The translations under genes and the position numbers were made by a program. Below are positions 13,468 to 16,965 of a stretch of 16,965 nucleotides of DNA, in pieces. Below the pieces are notes generated by a model. It was given only the letters and a program-made list of their open reading frames with translations. It was not told the origin of the DNA and searched no databases. Numbering within the stretch: position 1 is the first letter of the stretch; each line of letters begins with the position of its first letter. This DNA comes from JBKPCD01 sp046727175 (GTDB taxonomy: Bacteria; Acidobacteriota; Vicinamibacteria; Vicinamibacterales; 2-12-FULL-66-21), in contig JBKPCD010000075.1 of the NCBI GenBank assembly GCA_046727175.1, forward strand, positions 1 to 16,965, written 5' to 3'.

Positions 13468-15122
13468 CAACACGGAGTTGGTTTCTCCGTGAACTCCGTG
13501 ACTCTGTGGTGAACGCCTTGTCCGTGAACTCCGCAACCTCCGTGACCTCGGACGTCTGCATCATCGGCGGCGGCATCAGCGCCGCGATGCTCGCGCAGAA
13601 GCTCCTCGAGCTGCAGCCGTCGCTCACGGTGACGGTGGTCGAAGCCGGTGCGCGAATCTTCGACCTCGAGAACCGCGGCAAGTACCGTCGGCGAATGCTC
13701 GACTATGGCGAGAACGCGTGGCCCGGTGATTTCATCGCGGACCAGGCTGCCGGCGGTGTGATCTCGCGGACGATGGCGGTGGGAGGATCGGCGCTGCATT
13801 GGGGCGGCGTGACGAACCGGTTCTCGGAAGAGGACCTCACGCTGCGCTCGCGATACGGACTCGCGGTGGATTGGCCGATCCCCTGGGCGGAGCTCGAGCG
13901 GTTCTACTGCGAAGCCGAGCGACGGCTGGGCGTGTCGGGCGAACCCAGCCCCCTGCCCGAAGACCAGCGATCGGAACCGTATCCGATGCCGGCCATGCCT
14001 CTGTCGCACAACCTGCGCGAGCTCAAGGCCTGGGCCGAGCAGAGCGGCATTCCGTTCTGGAGTACGCCGCAGGCCAAGAATACGCGTCCCTACGATGGAC
14101 GATCGGTGTGCATGCGATGCAACACGTGTGAGATCTGTCCAACGGGCGCTCGCTACTCACCGGATTTCACGTTCAAGCAGCTGCTGCAGAAGAGAGAGTT
14201 TGCGCTGCACGACGCCACCTTGATCCGCCGGCTGGTGGTCTCGCCCGACGGACGACGAATCGAGGCGGCGCAGGGGGTCGCCCGAGTACGCAACGGGGAG
14301 CGCATGGAGTATCGGGCGACCACGTTCGTGCTCGCATCCGGGTACTGCTGGTCGCCCCACCTCCTGCTGTTGTCGGCGAGCGGCAAGTTCCCTCAGGGCC
14401 TCGCGAACAGCTCCAGCCTCGTCGGCCGTTACATGACAGGGCACTCGTTCATCTCGGCACAGATCGAGATGGACGCGAGAATCTATCCGGGGATGAACGA
14501 ACAGCACAGCCTGATCTCGCGGCAGTTTTTTCGTTGTCGCAGCGACGTCCCGTACGTTCGACACGATCTGCGCATCTGGGAGAGCTCGGCGGGCCGTGAG
14601 CCGCGGCTCAAGGACGCGTCGGGAACGTATCTGTTCGGTGACGCGCTGCTCCAGGACTGGCGGCGGCGGACGACACGTGGAGCGGCGCGCGTCCGCGCGT
14701 ATTACGACGTCCATCCCTCACCGGACAGCGCGCTCACGCTCGATCCATCACGACAGAACCAGTGGGGAGATCCCCTGCCATCCATTCGTCACGTACTCGA
14801 CGAACCGACGCGCGGGAGAGCGATGCGCACGAGGGAGCACATCACCGACGTATTCGAGAGGCTTGCGCGGGCGAACAACGCGCGGATTCTCAACATCGGC
14901 AATGACTCGCAGTATCTCGATCACCCGGCCGGCGGCTGCCGGATGGGCACCGATCCCGCCACGAGCGTGTGCGACAGCTTCGGCCGCACCCACGATCACC
15001 AGAACCTCTTCATCGTCGGCTCACCGACGTTACCGACCGGGGGCTGCACGAATGGCACGCTGACGTTCGTGGCCCTCACTTTGCGATCGGCCACGGAAAT
15101 CGCCAAGAGCGCCAGAGTCTAA
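13464..15122 (+). CDS. GMC-family FAD-dependent dehydrogenase, large subunit
   Basis: This is a 552-residue flavoprotein of the gluconate/glucose dehydrogenase large-subunit type, which oxidises sugars or alcohols and passes electrons to a quinone or cytochrome. The FAD loop is 'VCIIGGGISAAML' (31-43). The second GMC motif includes 'RTMAVGGSALHWGGVTNRF' (102-120). The active-site pair is H487 in 'LDHPAGGCRMGTDP' and N530 in 'GCTNGTLTF'. A cysteine cluster C216, C219, C222, C225 ('CMRCNTCEICPTGARY') sits where related large subunits bind an iron-sulfur cluster. There is no signal peptide; it is probably carried out by the Tat-signal partner encoded just upstream. The first ~30 codons come from a 9-bp repeat (13485-13549). 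The ATG at 13464 is preferred for its overlap with the partner stop, but GTG codons inside the repeat are possible starts. Substrate not determined. Confidence 0.9.
   Translation: MTTRSWFLRELRDSVVNALSVNSATSVTSDVCIIGGGISAAMLAQKLLELQPSLTVTVVEAGARIFDLENRGKYRRRMLDYGENAWPGDFIADQAAGGVISRTMAVGGSALHWGGVTNRFSEEDLTLRSRYGLAVDWPIPWAELERFYCEAERRLGVSGEPSPLPEDQRSEPYPMPAMPLSHNLRELKAWAEQSGIPFWSTPQAKNTRPYDGRSVCMRCNTCEICPTGARYSPDFTFKQLLQKREFALHDATLIRRLVVSPDGRRIEAAQGVARVRNGERMEYRATTFVLASGYCWSPHLLLLSASGKFPQGLANSSSLVGRYMTGHSFISAQIEMDARIYPGMNEQHSLISRQFFRCRSDVPYVRHDLRIWESSAGREPRLKDASGTYLFGDALLQDWRRRTTRGAARVRAYYDVHPSPDSALTLDPSRQNQWGDPLPSIRHVLDEPTRGRAMRTREHITDVFERLARANNARILNIGNDSQYLDHPAGGCRMGTDPATSVCDSFGRTHDHQNLFIVGSPTLPTGGCTNGTLTFVALTLRSATEIAKSARV
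13471..13549 (+). repeat. 9-bp-period repeat forming the 5' end of the GMC gene
   Basis: Units such as CTCCGTGAA, CTCCGTGAC, TCCGTGAAC, TCCGCAACC and TCCGTGACC follow one another from 13485 to 13549. CACGGAG at 13471-13477 is the perfect inverse of CTCCGTG at 13485-13491, making a 7-bp hairpin that begins 7 bases after the start codon begins. Because 9 is a multiple of 3, the array is read in frame, giving triplets Ser-Val-Asn, Ser-Ala-Thr and Ser-Val-Thr. Confidence 0.75.
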
Positions 15123-15123
15123 A

Positions 15124-15260
15124 CTAAAGACCCCGGCCTACATTCTCGAACGCGCAACGGTTTGTCGCGCGAGATCCCGTTGGTTGTAGCGCGGGGTCTT
15201 CAGGCCGCGCGGCTCTTTCCATCGGTTGTAGCGCGGGGTCCTCAGACCCCGCGGCTCTTT
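15124..15260. repeat. Hairpin repeat: two direct 37-bp copies plus one inverted partial copy
   Basis: Direct copies at 15182-15218 and 15224-15260 begin GGTTGTAGCGCGGGGTC and end GCGGCTCTTT, 42 bp apart. The second contains the perfect stem GCGGGGTC-CTCA-GACCCCGC; the first keeps the form with mismatches. CTAAAGACCCCGGCCTAC at 15124-15141, just after the GMC stop, is an inverted partial copy (15 of 18 bases match the reverse complement of 15187-15204). The whole gap between the GMC and cyclase genes is therefore repeat-derived apart from about 40 bases. The hairpins could end GMC transcripts. Confidence 0.85.
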
Positions 15261-15268
15261 CAGCGTGG

Positions 15269-15274
15269 TACAGT
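15269..15274 (+). promoter_or_regulatory. Possible -10 element upstream of the glutaminyl cyclase gene
   Basis: TACAGT followed by GGCAC lies 10 bp before the ATG at 15285, the same arrangement as TACAATGGCAC before the DDAH-like gene. The -35 region would fall in the second hairpin repeat and has no good match. The inferred leader is only a few bases. Confidence 0.3.
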
Positions 15275-15284
15275 GGCACTCAGA

Positions 15285-16097
15285 ATGCGCACGCGTGCAC
15301 GCCTGGTGATCGCCGGTCTCACCACCTCGTTGCTTCTTTCAGCATCTCTTCCAGCTTCGGAGACCTCTCCTCGCGCGCAAGCCGCGAAGGCACCCGTCGC
15401 GCGGTACCACGTCGTCAAGAGCTACCCACACGACAGCGAGGCGTTCACGCAGGGGCTGATCTATCTCGATGGCGTGCTCTACGAAGGTACGGGACTCGTC
15501 GGACGATCGTCGATTCGGAAGGTCCGCCTCGAGAACGGCGAGATCCTCCAGATGAGGAACATCGATCCTCCCATCTTCGGCGAGGGAATCACCGAATGGG
15601 GGAAGACGCTCGTCCAGCTCACGTGGCAATCCGGGGTGGGCTTCGTCTACGACCGCGCGAGCTTCCAGCCGCTGAAAACGTTCAATTACACGGGGGAAGG
15701 CTGGGGACTGACGCACGACGACAAGCGGTTGATCATGAGCGACGGAACCTCCACCCTGCGGTTTCTGGATCCGGCAACGCTTCGCGAGATCGGCCGGCTG
15801 CCCGTACGCGACGGGACTGCGCCCGTCGACAGGCTCAACGAGCTCGAGTTCGTGAAGGGGGAGATCCTGGCGAACATCTGGACGACCGATCGCATCGCGC
15901 GCATCTCGCCCCGGACAGGGCAGCTGGTCGGGTGGATTGATCTCTCGGGACTGATGAATGCGCGAAACCTCGCGCAAGGCGCCGTGCTCAACGGGATCGC
16001 GTACGATGCCGCCGGAGATCGGCTGTTCGTGACGGGAAAACTCTGGCCGCGGCTCTTCGAGATCAAGATCCTCCAGCCGACGGAGACCGGCCGGTGA
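15285..16097 (+). CDS. Exported glutaminyl-peptide cyclotransferase (plant-type beta-propeller)
   Basis: Glutaminyl cyclases convert N-terminal Gln to pyroglutamate, protecting exported proteins from aminopeptidases. This 270-residue protein has a signal peptide (RLVIAGLTTSLLLSASLPAS). Its mature part matches the plant/bacterial type: 'YHVVKSYPHDSEAFTQGLIY' at the N-terminus, then 'LYEGTGLVGRSSIRKV', 'FGEGITEWG', 'GEGWGLTHDDKRLIMSDGTS', 'LNELEFVKGEILANIW' and 'GAVLNGIAYDAAGDRLFVTGKLWP', which follow the five-bladed propeller repeats and carry the conserved acidic residues. ATG 15285 is chosen because the longer frame from 15162 only translates the hairpin repeat. The gene is convergent with the peroxiredoxin gene. 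Confidence 0.9.
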   Translation: MRTRARLVIAGLTTSLLLSASLPASETSPRAQAAKAPVARYHVVKSYPHDSEAFTQGLIYLDGVLYEGTGLVGRSSIRKVRLENGEILQMRNIDPPIFGEGITEWGKTLVQLTWQSGVGFVYDRASFQPLKTFNYTGEGWGLTHDDKRLIMSDGTSTLRFLDPATLREIGRLPVRDGTAPVDRLNELEFVKGEILANIWTTDRIARISPRTGQLVGWIDLSGLMNARNLAQGAVLNGIAYDAAGDRLFVTGKLWPRLFEIKILQPTETGR

Positions 16098-16113
16098 AAA
16101 GGCGCGGCCGGTC
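16085..16113. terminator. Hairpin between convergent cyclase and peroxiredoxin genes
   Basis: GACCGGCCG at 16085-16093 pairs perfectly with CGGCCGGTC at 16105-16113 across an 11-nt loop that contains the cyclase stop codon (16095-16097). A short T run (GGTTTTC) follows about ten bases downstream. It could act as a terminator on either strand. Confidence 0.45.
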
Positions 16114-16136
16114 ACGATGCGGTTTTCGGCGTCCGG

Positions 16137-16682
16137 CTACGATCCGCGCTTCGCCGGCTCGACGCCCAGCTCGCCGAGCTTTGCGGCCATGTCTTCTGCG
16201 GACGTCGCGGGCTTCACTGCCTTGTCGATCGCTGCAATCTTCCCGTCCTTGCCGATGTAGAACGTCCAGCGTTGCGCGAACCCTTTCGGGCCCAGCACGC
16301 CGTAGGCCTCAGCGGTCTTCTTCGTCGGATCGCTGAGCAGCGGGAAATCGGCCTTATGCTCGGCGCCGAATTTCGTGTTCTCCTCGACCGGGTCGACGCT
16401 GGCCATGAAGTACTTGACGTTGTACTTCTTGATCATGTCGCCGTGTTCAGCCAGGGACTTGCACTCGATCGTGCAGCCCTGTGTGAACGCTTTGGGGAAC
16501 CAGGCGATGACGACGGCCTGTTTACTCTTCAAGTCCGAGAGCTTGTACGTCTTGCCGTCGGAGGCCTGCAGGCTGAAATCGGGGGCGGGGTCGCCGACCT
16601 TCAGCTCCGGCGCGGGCGCTTGCGCCCACGCGGCTGCGGCGGCGAACATCGACATCATCATCACGAGAATTGCATGTCGCAT
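16137..16682 (-). CDS. Exported peroxiredoxin (AhpC/TSA, Bcp/PrxQ-like)
   Basis: Peroxiredoxins reduce hydrogen peroxide and organic peroxides through an active-site cysteine. This 181-residue protein has a signal peptide (ILVMMMSMFAAAAAWA) and the thioredoxin-fold start 'KVGDPAPDFSLQASDGKTYKLSDL'. The active site 'WFPKAFTQGCTIECKSL' gives peroxidatic C70, with a second Cys at C74 as a likely resolving residue. The spacing of four residues is one less than in the classical Bcp type. In relatives with this sequence context the peroxidatic residue can be selenocysteine; here the codon is TGC, so Cys. ATG 16682 has GGAGG five to six bases upstream. It probably protects the periplasm from peroxide, such as that made by periplasmic oxidoreductases. 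No reductant partner gene is in the window. Confidence 0.92.
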   Translation of the reverse strand: MRHAILVMMMSMFAAAAAWAQAPAPELKVGDPAPDFSLQASDGKTYKLSDLKSKQAVVIAWFPKAFTQGCTIECKSLAEHGDMIKKYNVKYFMASVDPVEENTKFGAEHKADFPLLSDPTKKTAEAYGVLGPKGFAQRWTFYIGKDGKIAAIDKAVKPATSAEDMAAKLGELGVEPAKRGS

Positions 16683-16785
16683 TCATTCCTCCAGACACGC
16701 GCCATCATATCTCGCGGAACCCACGACGAGAAGCGCGAGAGATCCCGAGTTTAGACGCGTGTTACCACGTCGAGGATCCCCTCAC

Positions 16786-16841
16786 GAGCTACAGAGTGAC
16801 CGAGCTACCGAGCTACCGAGCCACCGAACCATCGAGCTACC
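16786..16841 (+). repeat. 8-bp tandem repeat, 7 units, consensus GAGCTACC
   Basis: Units in order are GAGCTACA, GAGTGACC, GAGCTACC, GAGCTACC, GAGCCACC, GAACCATC and GAGCTACC. The array lies in the divergent gap between the peroxiredoxin gene and the last, partial gene. It is the same family, in opposite orientation, as the array at 9598-9629. The remainder of the gap (16683-16785) shows no further feature that I can support. Confidence 0.88.
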
Positions 16842-16869
16842 GGCGGGAGTCTTCAATCACTGTTGCAGG

Positions 16870-16875
16870 TACAAT
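16870..16875 (+). promoter_or_regulatory. Possible -10 element for the gene at 16902
   Basis: TACAAT lies 26 bp before the ATG at 16902, implying a leader of about 20 nt. No good -35 match is seen at the usual distance. Four such TACANT boxes stand upstream of plus-strand genes in this window. Confidence 0.4.
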
Positions 16876-16901
16876 CCGGGTTCCTATCAAGAGGCTCAGC
16901 A

Positions 16902-16965
16902 ATGACCGACTATGCGGATGACCTGCGGACCACTGTCACGCGTGCTGCGGATCGACTCGCCGCGG
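16902..16965 (+). CDS. Unidentified protein, N-terminal 21 codons only
   Basis: ATG 16902 is preceded by AAGAGG (16889-16894) at 7-nt spacing and opens a frame that runs off the right edge: M-T-D-Y-A-D-D-L-R-T-T-V-T-R-A-A-D-R-L-A-A. This looks like the start of a soluble, helical protein with no signal peptide. A short amphipathic N-terminal helix of this kind occurs in DinB-like proteins, but the fragment is far too short for an assignment. The gene is divergent from the peroxiredoxin gene. Confidence 0.6.
   Translation, partial: MTDYADDLRTTVTRAADRLAA

Noticed and set aside
15162..15284. Longer start for the glutaminyl cyclase
   Set aside because: The extra 41 codons translate the hairpin repeat (VVARG...RLF twice) and would bury the signal peptide.
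9598..16841. Composite mobile element bounded by the inverted 8-bp arrays
   Set aside because: There is no transposase or recombinase and no target duplication, and the genes between are ordinary chromosomal ones with codon use like their neighbours.
1..16965. Anti-phage defence or secondary-metabolite cluster
   Set aside because: RecQ, ligase and exonuclease here have standard domain layouts with no nuclease, sensor or effector partners; no synthase or toxin genes are present.

Overview
The window is GC-rich, densely coding bacterial DNA. It carries 14 protein genes that lie wholly inside it and one cut off at each edge. No rRNA, tRNA, CRISPR array, transposase, integrase or phage gene was seen. 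The gene families are HupE/UreJ, DinB-like, M28 peptidase, plant-type glutaminyl cyclase, a GMC oxidoreductase with a gluconate dehydrogenase subunit 3 partner, and a ligase-exonuclease pair. Together with many short hairpin and short-period repeats between genes, they suggest an uncultured soil-type bacterium of the Acidobacteriota (Vicinamibacteria-like). This is an inference from style and content; no marker gene is present.

Layout. (1) Positions 1-4336: the 3' end of a hydrolase-like gene on the plus strand converges on a minus-strand run of three genes for exported or membrane proteins: HupE/UreJ-like membrane protein, metallo-beta-lactamase-fold hydrolase, and amidase. The last two overlap by 4 bp, and the amidase reading frame is broken once. 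(2) Positions 4400-6020: a good sigma70-type promoter drives a DinB-like gene translationally coupled to an M28 peptidase. (3) Positions 6009-8683: a minus-strand pair, ligase-associated exonuclease then ATP-dependent DNA ligase, which is a known repair module lacking its usual helicase and phosphoesterase partners here. (4) Positions 8757-16097: seven plus-strand genes: DDAH-like hydrolase, SRPBCC protein, RecQ helicase, GNAT acetyltransferase, a Tat-signal gluconate dehydrogenase subunit 3 with its GMC flavoprotein, and an exported glutaminyl cyclase. (5) An exported peroxiredoxin on the minus strand and the first codons of a further plus-strand gene close the window.

Most genes look like ordinary housekeeping or accessory chromosomal genes. 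The unusual content is in the repeats: tandem arrays with 7, 8, 9 and 11 bp periods and three kinds of hairpin repeat. Several run into coding sequence or translation signals. An 11-bp array is read in frame as an 11-residue repeat. A 9-bp array forms the N-terminus of the GMC protein. A G-quadruplex-capable 7-bp array ends in the ribosome binding site of the SRPBCC-recQ gene pair. I found no convincing new multi-gene system. The repeat-gene interactions and the recQ/ligase/exonuclease neighbourhood are the best leads.
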